From Oscillospiraceae bacterium (GTDB taxonomy: Bacteria; Bacillota; Clostridia; Oscillospirales; CAG-272), in NCBI GenBank assembly GCA_015063305.1, contig SVUJ01000008.1:18382-82381 (forward strand): 64,000 bases of DNA, given 5' to 3'. Below the pieces are notes generated by a model. It saw nothing but the letters and a program-made list of their open reading frames with translations. It was not told the DNA's origin and ran no database searches. The position numbers and the translations under genes were made by a program. Below are positions 36,298 to 46,300 of this stretch, piece by piece (within the stretch, counting starts at the first letter, position 1; the number at the start of each line of letters is the position of its first letter).

Positions 36298-38511
36298 TCA
36301 ATCAAACCAAATAGGATTGGATATCGAAACAAATCGACAGTTCGTAAGGTCAAATATCTCCGCGCGGTAAAAAGCTCTCTTCTGAACCTCAAGCTCAAGC
36401 GCCTGAGGAAGCTTTCCGTCGTATACCGAGGAATAAGCTATTCCCTTGTCGGTGATAACCCTCAGCTCGTACGCCGAGTTGTCCTTGAACATCTTCGGGA
36501 AGAAGTCGTCAACGCGAAGCGTCAGCTTCATTCCGTCCTTGTATTCTACCACCGAGCCCATCGGCTTGCCGTCAACAAACATCTTCATTCCAACAGCGCC
36601 AACGGCATAATCTCCGTCGTGCATCTGGTCGAAGAAGTTCTTAGCAAGATGCTCTCTGTTGTAGAAAACTCCAAACGGAATACTGCTGGGGTCGGAGTGC
36701 GAGTCAGAGCCACCCGACACGTAAACTCTCTTGCCCAGTGCAAGTATATCTGTCCAAAGCTCGTAACCCTTAAAGCTCCAGCTCGACTCATACCACGAAT
36801 AAAGCGCCTCGAGATGAGTGAACTCGCCGTGATAGTAATCAAGCGGGTCGTCAGACTCAAGCAGATCCTTCGGGTGAGGGTGGACCATCATTCCGCCGAT
36901 AGACTGTACGTAAGCCGTAAGCTCACGGAAGCGCTCCAGAGTAAAGCTGGGATATCCGTATCTACCCGTAAGCTCATCGCCCTTAAATCCGAATTCGGGG
37001 AAATTTGCCATGACCATAGCCACGCCGTACTTGTGCGGGAACAACATATTATAATGTATGATCTCCGCGCCCGTAACCGCGTTAAGCTCTCTTAATACCG
37101 TACCCGGCTCTGTTCCCATAACGAATCTCTTCTCGTCCCACTCGGGAAGGAAAAATCCTCTCATCTGTCTGTGGTCAACGATAACAACGAAATCTATTCC
37201 GTTCTTCTCAAGCGCCGCGGGCCACTCCGACATAGCAACGCTTCCGTCACTCGTTCCGCCGCACGCGGTATGGACGTGCATATCGCCGTAATAAGCCTTA
37301 GTGCCCTCGTAATAAGCGTCCATAGCGGCAAAATCAGCGTCATTGAGGGGAAGTATCTTGTGCGCGTCCTCGGTATCGGTGGTCCAAGCATCGGCGCGGT
37401 TTTCGATATACTCGGTAGGCGTGGGGATTATTATTTCCTCAACCTCCTTGGCAAATCCCTCTATCTTGCAATCCTTAAGCTCGATATTAGCCTTGCCGCC
37501 GCGGGGCGTTACCAACGCGCCCTTATTGGCTCTTGTGTCTACGAAGGTACAGTTCTCGGCGTATACACCGCTGCGCTCATTTGAAAGGTCGGGCTGGAAG
37601 ACACCCTCGTTCTCTCGGCTGGCATCAACAAATACCGAGTTGTATGCTTTCAAAACAACTCCTTTATCGCCCTTAGCCACGGTACATATTCCGTATTCGC
37701 CCTGAAGATTAGCCAAATAGGAATCCTTTATAATGAATTCCGACACGTCTACATTCGGCGAGGAATTGTCAAAACTGCGGCAAAGATTGGTAAATCCGAA
37801 ATGCTGTGTGGTATTATCGAAGCAGATTCGGTCAAACACCGCCTTATTGGCGCGAATATTGGCAAATCCGCCTCCCTTTTTCGAGTCGTTATAGTGGCTC
37901 GATCGCATATTCTTGAAGTATATCTCTCTGTAAAGCTTGGAATCTTCCTTCGGAGCTGCGCTGCGGAGCAATGTCTTTCCGCACGTTCCCTCCTGAATGA
38001 TGTTGTTAAACTCTATCCTAAAGCTTCCGCCGTCTCGGCGCTTATCATACAGACGAACTTTCTTCAAAACAAATCCGTCAAAAACAATGGATTCTGCCGC
38101 AACGGAAGAAACCTGAAGCTCTCCGTATTCAAATCCGCCGTAAAGTACGCTTTCATTCTCGCCGCGCAAAGGATTGAGTGTGGGAGCCGCGAGAGGATCT
38201 TCGGAAAATACGTTGGGATCTATTCCCGCGCCCTCGCCCAAAAGAGTGATAGAACGCTCTATGAGATATCCGTCAATACGGTTCACACCTGACGAAAACA
38301 GAATAACGGGAGTGCTGAAGGACTCATAAGGAAGTCCCTCCAAAACGGTCTGCGGAACTTCTGTGGCAAGCTTAGCTGCGTCCTTTATATTTCCAAAAAG
38401 ATTTTCACCCTCTTTTGCCGAATAAGTGATTCCTTTAAAGGTGAAGCTATCCTTTGGCGCATTTTCAAAATCAGCCTGAACGGCATAATAGCCTTTTGGA
38501 AGTGTAAGCAT
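36298..38511 (-). CDS. Beta-helix domain fused to a PHP-type metal-dependent hydrolase
   Basis: A 737 residue protein with no signal peptide. Residues about 60-360 look like a right-handed parallel beta-helix (repeated short strands such as SIVFDGFVLKKV and KAYNSVFVDAS). Residues about 405-690 are a PHP domain with metal ligands YYGDMHVHTACGGTSDGS (about 408-424), VIVDHRQM (443-450), MMVHPHPKDL (541-550) and GGSDSHSDP (600-608). PHP domains hydrolyse phosphoesters; beta-helices often bind or cleave carbohydrates. I do not recognise this combination as a named family. The ATG at 38511 follows AAGGAGGG, and a promoter lies at 38560-38588. Confidence 0.85.
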   Translation of the reverse strand: MLTLPKGYYAVQADFENAPKDSFTFKGITYSAKEGENLFGNIKDAAKLATEVPQTVLEGLPYESFSTPVILFSSGVNRIDGYLIERSITLLGEGAGIDPNVFSEDPLAAPTLNPLRGENESVLYGGFEYGELQVSSVAAESIVFDGFVLKKVRLYDKRRDGGSFRIEFNNIIQEGTCGKTLLRSAAPKEDSKLYREIYFKNMRSSHYNDSKKGGGFANIRANKAVFDRICFDNTTQHFGFTNLCRSFDNSSPNVDVSEFIIKDSYLANLQGEYGICTVAKGDKGVVLKAYNSVFVDASRENEGVFQPDLSNERSGVYAENCTFVDTRANKGALVTPRGGKANIELKDCKIEGFAKEVEEIIIPTPTEYIENRADAWTTDTEDAHKILPLNDADFAAMDAYYEGTKAYYGDMHVHTACGGTSDGSVAMSEWPAALEKNGIDFVVIVDHRQMRGFFLPEWDEKRFVMGTEPGTVLRELNAVTGAEIIHYNMLFPHKYGVAMVMANFPEFGFKGDELTGRYGYPSFTLERFRELTAYVQSIGGMMVHPHPKDLLESDDPLDYYHGEFTHLEALYSWYESSWSFKGYELWTDILALGKRVYVSGGSDSHSDPSSIPFGVFYNREHLAKNFFDQMHDGDYAVGAVGMKMFVDGKPMGSVVEYKDGMKLTLRVDDFFPKMFKDNSAYELRVITDKGIAYSSVYDGKLPQALELEVQKRAFYRAEIFDLTNCRFVSISNPIWFD

Positions 38512-38559
38512 TTTTCCCTCCTTGATTATATGGATTTTGGTATCACATATACCGAGTTT

Positions 38560-38588
38560 ATTGTAGCACACGGCTGTTATATTGTCAA
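38560..38588 (-). promoter_or_regulatory. Promoter of the beta-helix/PHP gene
   Basis: Minus strand TTGACA (38583-38588), 17 bases, TACAAT (38560-38565). Confidence 0.82.
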
Positions 38589-38637
38589 TAATTTGAGTTT
38601 TTTTAGTGAAAATATTTTCCTAAATTACAGCAGGGGC

Positions 38638-38714
38638 AAAAAAGCCGATACGGAAAACCATATCGACCTTTTTGTTTGGCAGCAATCGGAGTTTGCATAT
38701 ATTCGTATATGCCT
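38638..38714 (-). ncRNA. Candidate small RNA of about 77 bases
   Basis: A near-consensus minus-strand promoter (38721-38750) would start transcription near 38714. An intrinsic terminator, GGTCGATATGG, TTTT, CCGTATCGGC, then seven T, ends it near 38638. The first 18 bases form a palindrome that is also a predicted operator. There is no open reading frame with a ribosome binding site in the transcript. Alternatively it is an attenuated leader of the downstream PHP gene, which has its own promoter beyond the terminator. Confidence 0.55.
38695..38712. promoter_or_regulatory. Operator-like palindrome 1 (GCATATATTCGTATATGC)
   Basis: Near-perfect 18 base palindrome at the predicted transcription start of the candidate small RNA. 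It shares the core ATTCGTAT with palindrome 2. Probable binding site of the adjacent XRE regulator. Confidence 0.6.
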
Positions 38715-38720
38715 AAGGTT

Positions 38721-38750
38721 ATTATATCATACATTCGTATGATTTGTCAA
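38721..38750 (-). promoter_or_regulatory. Consensus promoter of the candidate small RNA
   Basis: Minus strand TTGACA (38745-38750), 18 bases, TATAAT (38721-38726). Palindrome 2 occupies its spacer. Confidence 0.75.
38728..38741. promoter_or_regulatory. Operator-like palindrome 2 (CATACATTCGTATG)
   Basis: Imperfect palindrome lying between the -35 and -10 elements of the small RNA promoter, 33 bases (about three helical turns) from palindrome 1. Confidence 0.6.
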
Positions 38751-38768
38751 GTCATATATTTATATGCG

Positions 38769-38777
38769 TGATACAAT
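38769..38777 (+). promoter_or_regulatory. Extended -10 element upstream of the XRE gene
   Basis: TG-A-TACAAT (38769-38777), without a good -35, 53 bases before the ATG. It is the likely start of the regulator's transcript. Confidence 0.45.
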
Positions 38778-38830
38778 TATATATATACACAATTACAATC
38801 GTTTTTAAAATTAAAAAGGAGAACTATTAT

Positions 38831-39049
38831 ATGCATTATTACCAAAGGCTCAGAGATCTTAGGGAAGACGCTGACAAAAAGCAAGCGGATATCGCGGAGC
38901 TCCTTGGCATATCCCGACAGCATTATTCCTTATATGAACGCGGCGACCGCGAGCTTCCGATGCATCATTTTCTCACTCTGGCAAGATACTATAACGTTTC
39001 TCTTGATTATCTCGCCGGTCTGATCGATAAACCGAGAAAATTATACTAA
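38831..39049 (+). CDS. Small XRE-family helix-turn-helix regulator
   Basis: A 72 residue DNA-binding protein consisting almost only of a Cro/CI-type helix-turn-helix: LRDLREDADKKQADIAELLG followed by ISRQHYSLYERGDRELP. AAAGGAG lies ten bases before the ATG at 38831; the frame upstream to 38744 is not coding. Two similar palindromes 90-135 bases upstream overlap a divergent promoter, so it probably represses that promoter. Ligand or signal is unknown. Confidence 0.9.
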   Translation: MHYYQRLRDLREDADKKQADIAELLGISRQHYSLYERGDRELPMHHFLTLARYYNVSLDYLAGLIDKPRKLY

Positions 39050-39147
39050 GCAAATACTCCTCTTAAACAGGTTATCTCTGTTTTTTGTCCTCTGTAGGGG
39101 TCGACGTCCCCGGCGACCCTAAAATCTGAATCTAAAAAGTTAAGACC

Positions 39148-39265
39148 GCCATCTCCGCCCGTGTCATCCTCGAACGCTATGTTTTTCCCGAGATTCTTCG
39201 CTTCGCTCAAGAATGACAACGGGAAAACATAGCTGTGAAGGATCTCGGGCGGAAACCAAAACGTA
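39148..39265 (-). repeat. Dispersed intergenic repeat, copy 2
   Basis: Inverted relative to copy 1 at 4800-4916. Within the 39050-39439 gap it is preceded by another short repeat type (GTAGGGGTCGACGTCCCCGG, 39096-39115) and followed by the rny terminator. Confidence 0.85.
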
Positions 39266-39311
39266 AGTTTTTAGACAAACCAAGGCGTTGCCCCCTACAA
39301 CCCCTTATAAG

Positions 39312-39350
39312 AAAACCACCGTTGCGCTTGGCGCAACGGTGGTTTTTGTC
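39312..39350. terminator. Terminator hairpin downstream of rny
   Basis: AAAACCACCGTTGCGC, loop TTG, GCGCAACGGTGGTTTT with T runs on both strands. Confidence 0.85.
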
Positions 39351-39439
39351 TATATATTTCAAACGGATGACCGCTCTTATTATCGTAGTGGTTCTATATT
39401 AAAATATATATCAAATTCTTGATATTCAAATCAAGACGG

Positions 39440-40990
39440 TTATTTTGCGTAATCGACTGCTCTGCTCTCTCTTATAATGTTTATCTTTATCTGTCCGGGG
39501 TACTTGACCTCTTCCTGGATCTTAGCAGCCATGTCTCTCGCTATAAGCTTCATTCCGTCGTCGTTGACCTCCTCGGGCTTGACCATAACGCGGATCTCTC
39601 GTCCCGCCTGTACTGCAAACGCCTTGTCAACTCCGCCAAAGCTCTTAGCGATCTCCTCGATCTTCTCGAGTCGCTTAATATAATTTTCAAGATCCTCTCT
39701 GCGCGCTCCGGGTCTTGCCGCGGATATCGCGTCAGCCGCCTGAACTATCACAGCTGTGATAGACTTAGCGTCAACGTCACCGTGGTGCGCCTCTATAGCG
39801 TGGATGACCTCCTTGCTTTCCTTATACTTCTTAGCAAGGTTTACTCCAAGCTCAACGTGTGAGCCCTCCATCTCGTGCGTCTGCGCCTTTCCTATGTCGT
39901 GCAGAAGTCCCGCACGCTTTGCAACGGTACTGTCTATTCCAAGCTCGTCAGCTATCATTCCCGCGATAAGCGAAACCTCAATAGAGTGCTTAAGCACGTT
40001 CTGACCGTAGCTCGTTCTGAACTTAAGTCGTCCAAGCATTCTGATAAGCTCGGGATTTATGCCGTGGATTCCCACGTCAAAGGTAGCTCTCTCGCCCGCC
40101 TGCTTGATAACAGCCTCAACCTCTCGCGAAGCCTTCTCAACCGTTTCCTCGATTCTCGAGGGATGTATACGTCCATCGGATATAAGCTTTTCAAGAGTTA
40201 TTCTCGCCGTTTCTCTTCTCACGGGATCAAATCCCGAAAGGGTTATAGCCTCGGGAGTATCGTCGATAATAAGCTCTATTCCCGTAAGCTTTTCTATCAT
40301 CTGGATATTTCTTCCCTCTCGTCCGATTATCCTTCCCTTCATATCCTCGCTGGGAAGCGATACTACCGATATAGTAGTTTCGGCAACGTGATCGGCAGCG
40401 CAACGCTGTATCGCAAGGGATATAATGTTCTTTGCCTTTTCGTCAGCCTCGTCTTTAAACTGCTGTTCAAGATCGGAAAGTCTTTGTGCAAGCTCGTGCT
40501 TGACCTCAGACTCAACTCTGTTGATAAGCTCTTCCTTAGCTTCCTCGGCAGATATTCCCGATATTTGCTCAAGAACCTCCTGCTCCTTTTTAAGCAGGAC
40601 CTCTATCTGTTCTCTGACAGCGTCATTTTCCTTGAGTTTTTTATCGAGCATTTCGTTTTTGCGTTCAAGTCCTTCAGCCTTTTTGTCAAGATTTTCTTCC
40701 TTTTGAGTTATTCTTCTCTCCATTCGGGAAACCTCGGCGCGTCTTTCCTTGAGTTCTTTTTCCGCTTCGTTTCTCTGACGCAGGATATCTTCCTTAGCGC
40801 TTATAAGAGCTTCTTTTTTCAAGGATTCGGCATCTTTGACCGCATCTTCTTTAATTTTCTTTGCTTCGCTCTCAGCCGAGCCTATCTTTCTTTCGCCTAT
40901 TCTCTTGCGCAGCGCAACGCCAACGAGAACACCGACGAGGATAGCAACCACAGCCGTAGCCGCGAGCAATATCCAACCCCATAATTCCAT
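39440..40990 (-). CDS. rny: Ribonuclease Y
   Basis: Membrane-anchored endoribonuclease that starts mRNA decay in Firmicutes. The 516 residues have an N-terminal membrane helix ([20 protein letters not shown]), a long coiled coil (about 30-200, Lys/Glu-rich), a KH domain ([19 protein letters not shown]) and an HD domain ([19 protein letters not shown]). AAGGAGG precedes the ATG. It is a single gene with its own promoter. Confidence 0.97.
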   Translation of the reverse strand: MELWGWILLAATAVVAILVGVLVGVALRKRIGERKIGSAESEAKKIKEDAVKDAESLKKEALISAKEDILRQRNEAEKELKERRAEVSRMERRITQKEENLDKKAEGLERKNEMLDKKLKENDAVREQIEVLLKKEQEVLEQISGISAEEAKEELINRVESEVKHELAQRLSDLEQQFKDEADEKAKNIISLAIQRCAADHVAETTISVVSLPSEDMKGRIIGREGRNIQMIEKLTGIELIIDDTPEAITLSGFDPVRRETARITLEKLISDGRIHPSRIEETVEKASREVEAVIKQAGERATFDVGIHGINPELIRMLGRLKFRTSYGQNVLKHSIEVSLIAGMIADELGIDSTVAKRAGLLHDIGKAQTHEMEGSHVELGVNLAKKYKESKEVIHAIEAHHGDVDAKSITAVIVQAADAISAARPGARREDLENYIKRLEKIEEIAKSFGGVDKAFAVQAGREIRVMVKPEEVNDDGMKLIARDMAAKIQEEVKYPGQIKINIIRESRAVDYAK

Positions 40991-41141
40991 ATAGCACCTC
41001 CTTGTTTTTTATTTTAGAACACCGAGCTGAACGCCGTTTGCTTCGGGTTACAATGCTTCTCAACCCTCAAACGCACACGGCTATCTATATCATTAATCAA
41101 CGAATAAAAACACTTTCGCATCCTATGATACACATAAATAT

Positions 41142-41170
41142 ATTTTACACCATCTGCAACCTTTTGTCAA
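41142..41170 (-). promoter_or_regulatory. SigA-type promoter of rny
   Basis: Minus strand TTGACA (41165-41170), 17 bases, TAAAAT (41142-41147), giving a leader of about 145 bases. Confidence 0.82.
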
Positions 41171-41242
41171 GTTTTTTTTAAGACTCGAAGCGAATAATGG
41201 CAAAATCAAAGGAGGTGCCGATGATTATCGGGGCAAATCAAA

Positions 41243-41270
41243 GGGACAGACCGCCAAAGCGGTCTGTCCC
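41243..41270 (-). terminator. Terminator of the seven-gene ABC operon
   Basis: GGGACAGACCGC, loop CAAA/TTTG, GCGGTCTGTCCC followed on the minus strand by TTTGATTTG, about 20 bases after the last stop. Confidence 0.8.
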
Positions 41271-41291
41271 AAGGAAACAAACAATATTTTA

Positions 41292-42410
41292 TTAGTCTGC
41301 CGTAAGTCCCGAGCGCTCGATACCCTGTACCAGATATCTCTGGCAGAAGAGGTACATTACTATCAGCGGAGCTATTATCATAAGTCCGCAAGTGTTTCTT
41401 ATTGCGGCATAATAGATGTTCTGTCCCGCATAGTCGTTGCTCAACGACGAAGGCACTCCAACGATCTTAGGCAACAGCTTTACCTTGTTCGTTGTAAAGA
41501 ATACGTTCGTGTAGAAGTCATCTGTCCACTGCCACGAGAAGGCGAACAGGAACACGGTGATCATCATCGGTATAGAGATCGGCAATATGATCGTAAGGAA
41601 GGTTCTCATTATGCCCGATCCGTCTATGTACGCAGACTCCTCAAGCTCATCCGGCACTCCTCTGAAGAACTGTCTGAGCATAAAGATGTAAAGACCGTTC
41701 TTGAATGCCAAGCCCGTAATCGAAAGTACTATCAAAGGCCAATATGTATTGGTCAAATTTATTCCGCTTGCGGTAAAGGTCTCCCAAGCATTGGGGAAGA
41801 TATCTATCTTGGAAAGGAATTCGTTTGTTATCGTCTTTCCGAAGAAGTTTATACCGCCGCCGTTCAAAAACTGGAATATTCCGAGGATATCGAAATATTT
41901 GAAGTTAACGAACAGAGAGAGCTGAAGCGTCTGGTGAGGAATTACGAGTGAGAAGACAACCGCCAGGAAGACGAATTTGTTTCCTCTGAACTTAAACTTA
42001 GCAAGACCGTACGCTATCATACAGCATATAAAGGTCTGTACCAAAGCGGTGCTGAGCGAGAGCAGGAAGGTGTTTATAAACGCCTCCAAGTAATTGAGCT
42101 CAGTCCATATCGCTTTATACATATCAAGCGAGAAGTTCTTAGGAATAAGTCTTACGGTTACGTCGACGAAATCCTCGGGGGCCATTACAGATCCCGCAAT
42201 CTTTGTAAAGAAGGGGAAAAGAACGACGTACGAGATACCTATGAGAAGTATCAATCTGAACAAGAACCAAACTACCTTCTTAACGAAGTACATCGAAAGG
42301 AGCTTAGCTTTAAGACGTTCCTTGAGAGGGGTTCTTTCAAACTCGACCCTGATCTTGTTTTTGGTCTCTTTTCGAACCTTAGGTTTATTATCTAAATTCT
42401 GTGCGTTCAT
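41292..42410 (-). CDS. Carbohydrate ABC transporter permease, MalG/LacG type (pair 2)
   Basis: Inner-membrane subunit of a CUT1-type sugar importer. The 372 residues begin with a charged cytoplasmic tail of about 45 residues, then six membrane helices. The EAA loop that contacts the ATPase reads ELEESAYIDGSGIMRTFLTI. Large extracytoplasmic insertions (about 140-220) make it longer than the usual 280-300. GAGGAGG precedes the ATG. It is the last gene of the operon, 15 bases after its partner permease. Confidence 0.93.
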   Translation of the reverse strand: MNAQNLDNKPKVRKETKNKIRVEFERTPLKERLKAKLLSMYFVKKVVWFLFRLILLIGISYVVLFPFFTKIAGSVMAPEDFVDVTVRLIPKNFSLDMYKAIWTELNYLEAFINTFLLSLSTALVQTFICCMIAYGLAKFKFRGNKFVFLAVVFSLVIPHQTLQLSLFVNFKYFDILGIFQFLNGGGINFFGKTITNEFLSKIDIFPNAWETFTASGINLTNTYWPLIVLSITGLAFKNGLYIFMLRQFFRGVPDELEESAYIDGSGIMRTFLTIILPISIPMMITVFLFAFSWQWTDDFYTNVFFTTNKVKLLPKIVGVPSSLSNDYAGQNIYYAAIRNTCGLMIIAPLIVMYLFCQRYLVQGIERSGLTAD

Positions 42411-42425
42411 CTTTTACCTCCTCTC

Positions 42426-43376
42426 TCAATCACGTCTCTGATAGAATACCATTGCCGACGATATGATACCTGCTATGGCCGCCAATACCAATATGACGAT
42501 CAGGAAGTATATCCACGACATCGCAGAGCTCAAAACCATTCCGTCCTTACCGTTATAGATTGTGTCTATATAGGTCATGACCACGTTCGAGTTTGTCGTA
42601 AAGGAGTCTATTATCGTATAAACGGCATTTACCAATATCATCGGGCTTATCATCGGGAAGGTTATCTTCCAAAAGGTCTCCCACGCGGTAGCTCCGTCTA
42701 TCTGAACAGACTCATATATTGCAGGGGATATCGACTGAAGTCCCGCAAGGAATATAAGCATCTGTACACCGGAACGGTTAACGATGTCATATATATCGTT
42801 TATCGCCACAAGAACGTACTTAAGCAAGCCTTCTCCGATTGCCATACCTTCAAACAATCTTTCTATGTCCATTGCCGAAACTATGTTTCCCGAAGTACTT
42901 GAACCCGAACCGTCGTCGATACCCGATGAATCTCCCATATACTCGGAGAGTATGTTCTGAGATTCGATAGATTCCATAATACCTGTTGAAAGAATAACGG
43001 GGATAAAGAATATTGCTCTGAACGCCGCGCGTCCTGCCATCTTCTGATTAAGCAGTACCGCCATAAAGAGCGAGAATATCAATATCATCGGTATATCGAA
43101 GGCAAGATTTTTAAGACCTTCTCCAAGCTTTTCTATAAACTCGGAGTCACCGATAGCTGTTTTATAGTGTGTCCATCCCGCGTCGATAAGCTGATATCCC
43201 GCAGCGCCCATCTTTATCTCATAGAAACTATACTTGATAGAGTCGATAACGATAGGCATATATACGAGGATAAAGCCTATTACGAACGGAAGGACGAAGA
43301 GCCAGCCGCCTCGCGCCTTACGTCTGTCAAGGGAGGCTATTTTTCTTTTTTTAGGTGCTTTTAATTCTTTTGTCAT
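42426..43376 (-). CDS. Carbohydrate ABC transporter permease, MalF/UgpA type (pair 2)
   Basis: Partner permease of the downstream MalG-type subunit. The 316 residues have six or more membrane helices (first helix GWLFVLPFVIGFILVYMP) and an EAA loop IYESVQIDGATAWETFWKI. A Ser/Gly-rich extracytoplasmic stretch (about 150-165) is atypical. GGGAGG precedes the ATG. It follows the DUF5696-like gene by 17 bases. Confidence 0.93.
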   Translation of the reverse strand: MTKELKAPKKRKIASLDRRKARGGWLFVLPFVIGFILVYMPIVIDSIKYSFYEIKMGAAGYQLIDAGWTHYKTAIGDSEFIEKLGEGLKNLAFDIPMILIFSLFMAVLLNQKMAGRAAFRAIFFIPVILSTGIMESIESQNILSEYMGDSSGIDDGSGSSTSGNIVSAMDIERLFEGMAIGEGLLKYVLVAINDIYDIVNRSGVQMLIFLAGLQSISPAIYESVQIDGATAWETFWKITFPMISPMILVNAVYTIIDSFTTNSNVVMTYIDTIYNGKDGMVLSSAMSWIYFLIVILVLAAIAGIISSAMVFYQRRD

Positions 43377-43393
43377 TATTATTTACCTCCCTT

Positions 43394-46300
43394 TCACTTT
43401 TTTAATACAACGTAGCCGTAAGTCGGAATTGTGTAGGTGATCTCGTTATAGTCTGCGGTAACCGCATAGTTGTTGAAGTTGAGCAGGAATGCTGTACCGT
43501 TTTCGTACTCAACGTAAACTATCTTACAATCGTCAGCCGCATACTTTTCTCTGGGATCTTCCTTATTGTTCTCAGGCTCCTTGACATTCGAATCATTAGT
43601 TCTTGCAGGAATCTCATAATCCTGTCTTATGCCCGCGCCGTCTATTTTGTAGTTATTCTTGAGATCATCCATCTCAGCCTTGATACCCTCAAGGTCAAGC
43701 AGATCACTTGCCGTGATCTCCGCATAAATGGTGTCGATCTCGCTCATTTTAGCCTCAAGAAGAGCATAGATCTCATCGGATACCGCACCTCTGTTCTCCT
43801 GGATGCAATTCCAATAATTTGTGAGTGTTTCATACTCGGAAGCCACCTGATAATTTTGCTTTACAACAGCATCTGTCATAAAGTATATGCCCTGCTCTTC
43901 TGCTATAAGTTCTCTCATCTCAACAAGAGCGTTAGCCATAGCAGCCTTATCTCCAATAGCCTTAGCGGCATCGTAAGCAGCCTTGGCAGTCTGAATAGGC
44001 TTCAAGATATTTTCTCTTCTTGTATTCAACAATGTCTTGTAGTGGTCAACAGTGGCCTTGAAATCCGAGCTTTCGATATACTGTCTGCCCTCAAGTATTG
44101 TCTTACGAGTTTCCTCGATCTTATCTGCCAACGCATCCTCTTCATACTTTATAGCATCCTCAAGCTCCTGGCGAGCATCTCTGAGAAGCTCATCCTTATC
44201 GGGAACACGGTATCCGTCGACAAATACGTGATCGGTTATTCTGCTGGTCTGAACATCCTTAAGAAGACCGTTAAGCTCTGTATAGATATCAACAAGGTCA
44301 TCGAACCAGATGTCATATCTTACCGAGTAATACTCGTGCAGTCTCTCTGTGTTCTTCAAAATATCGGTGTTCTGATAAGAGAGTATGAAGTTGACCGACG
44401 CGCCGTTCTCAACAGCCTTGAGAAGCGCGTAATTGATATTACCCTCCATATTGATAGGAGTTCCTGCGAATTCAACGTATCCGTGGAGAACCATTCCAAG
44501 GAAGGGGATAGAAGCCGATGCCTGCGCATAATGGCTGGAGTCAAGAGCCGCATCAACTATATAGTCCACGTACTGCCAAGCATAAGCGTTTGCCGAGGAG
44601 GTCATTACCTTCTGATACTTCTGATCAAGATATTTGAATGCCTCTACAGTAAACTGCTTGGAGTCTGCGCGGTTGTAAGGCTCATCCTCATCGAAGTCGG
44701 AGTTGAGCTGCGAACCGAGCGTGGATACCGAAATTCCAACAGGATCATACTTCAGATAATTCTCTGTAAATTTTTCGTAGAATCTGCTGTAGTAAGCAGG
44801 AGACATAGCAAGCTCGAAGTAGCTTACGTAGGTCTGCTTTGTCGCGCTGTATTCACGCTTACTTGTATATCTGTTATCTATCGTCTTAACGGCATGCTTT
44901 TTAAGTGTAACACCGTCAAACGCTGTGTTGTTGGAGATAAACACGAAATCGAAGTCGGGGAATATACCAAACTCCTTCTCCTTCGCGTAGGAAACCAGAT
45001 CCTCAAATCCATCGTTTCCTCCAACCGCCTTATCCCACTTCAGTCCGTAAGGATACGAAGCCTCGGTCATACCGCCCTTGGTATAGCCTGTGAGGATAAA
45101 GTTTATGTTGCTTACTCCCTTTGCGCTCAGTTCCCCGTACATAGTCTTCAGATCTTCAAAAGACGTAAGGGGTGCCATCGTGCTGACAGGAATAGAAAGT
45201 ACTCTCTTTGTTGTCTCTATCGCACCAAAGGTCTCGATATATACGGGAATATCTTCCTTAACATCCTGCTCGGTAAGTCTGGTAATAACACCGGTTCTCT
45301 CAAGGTAATCTCTATAAGCCTGAGCCATTCCAACGTAGTTGCAGGTGTAGAAATCGGATATGTTCTTTTCCTGCGCTGCCTTTTCGTCGGTGAGCATTAT
45401 GTATCTTACCTTGTAGTTTCCTGCATACTTTCTTGAAGAAACAACAGTCCAAGGAGTATTAGCTCCTACAGAGATCGCCTCTGCCATGTTGTAGGTATCC
45501 TGAGGTCTGGGATATACCGTCATCTTAACGGTATTGTAAGGATGAGTTCTTACCGCATGATATGCCGAGAGCTCCATAAGGGCATCGCCCTCTTCAACTA
45601 TCGCGATATATCCGCGCTTTCTCTCGTATACGGTAACCTCCTCATATTCCTGTACATCCTCCTCGGCCTCCTCGCCCTCTTCATCCTCGTCTTCAAGGGT
45701 AGGATCCTTGGGTATCGGGACCTTCTCTGTAACTACCTGATTTTCATACAGACCGAACACAGGATATCTTATGATCTCCTGGTGCGTACCGGTTATCGTG
45801 TGGTAAGCGTAGTCCTGACCGTAAACCTTACTTGTTACAGTCATAGGCGATCCAACCTTAGCTATCTCTTCGAAATCGAACAATGCGCCCGATCCGTCGG
45901 GATAGAAGGTAGCGCCCGTATTGGGGTTCTGACCTGCTCCCATGTAGGGGAGTATCTCGATATTGTCAAGACGGTAAAGCGACTCATTGAAACGAATTCC
46001 GTTTGCGGGAAGTCTTACGCTGAGTCCGTACTCGTCAAGAGTATATTCAAGCGCCATTCTGAACAGAGGAGGATTGCTATCCTTACTCTCGTGTCCAACG
46101 TTGATGTGGTCCTCGTCAAGCATTTCATAAGTATAAGTCTTCAGCTTATCCTTTATGATCTGCTCGAGCTTGCTCTTCTTGATGTCCTTTATCTTACCGT
46201 CAAGAATGTAAACAGACATTCCGTCACGAACCTTGGTGTAACCCGAGGGGAGCGCAACCTTTCCATTCTCATCGGGCTCATAGAGCTGATAGAATCCAAG

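Noticed and set aside
41221..41292. 24 codon plus-strand frame behind a perfect AAAGGAGGTG
   Set aside because: It runs through the terminator and the end of the antisense permease gene, and no promoter was found. The start signal is striking, but the evidence is too weak to call a gene.
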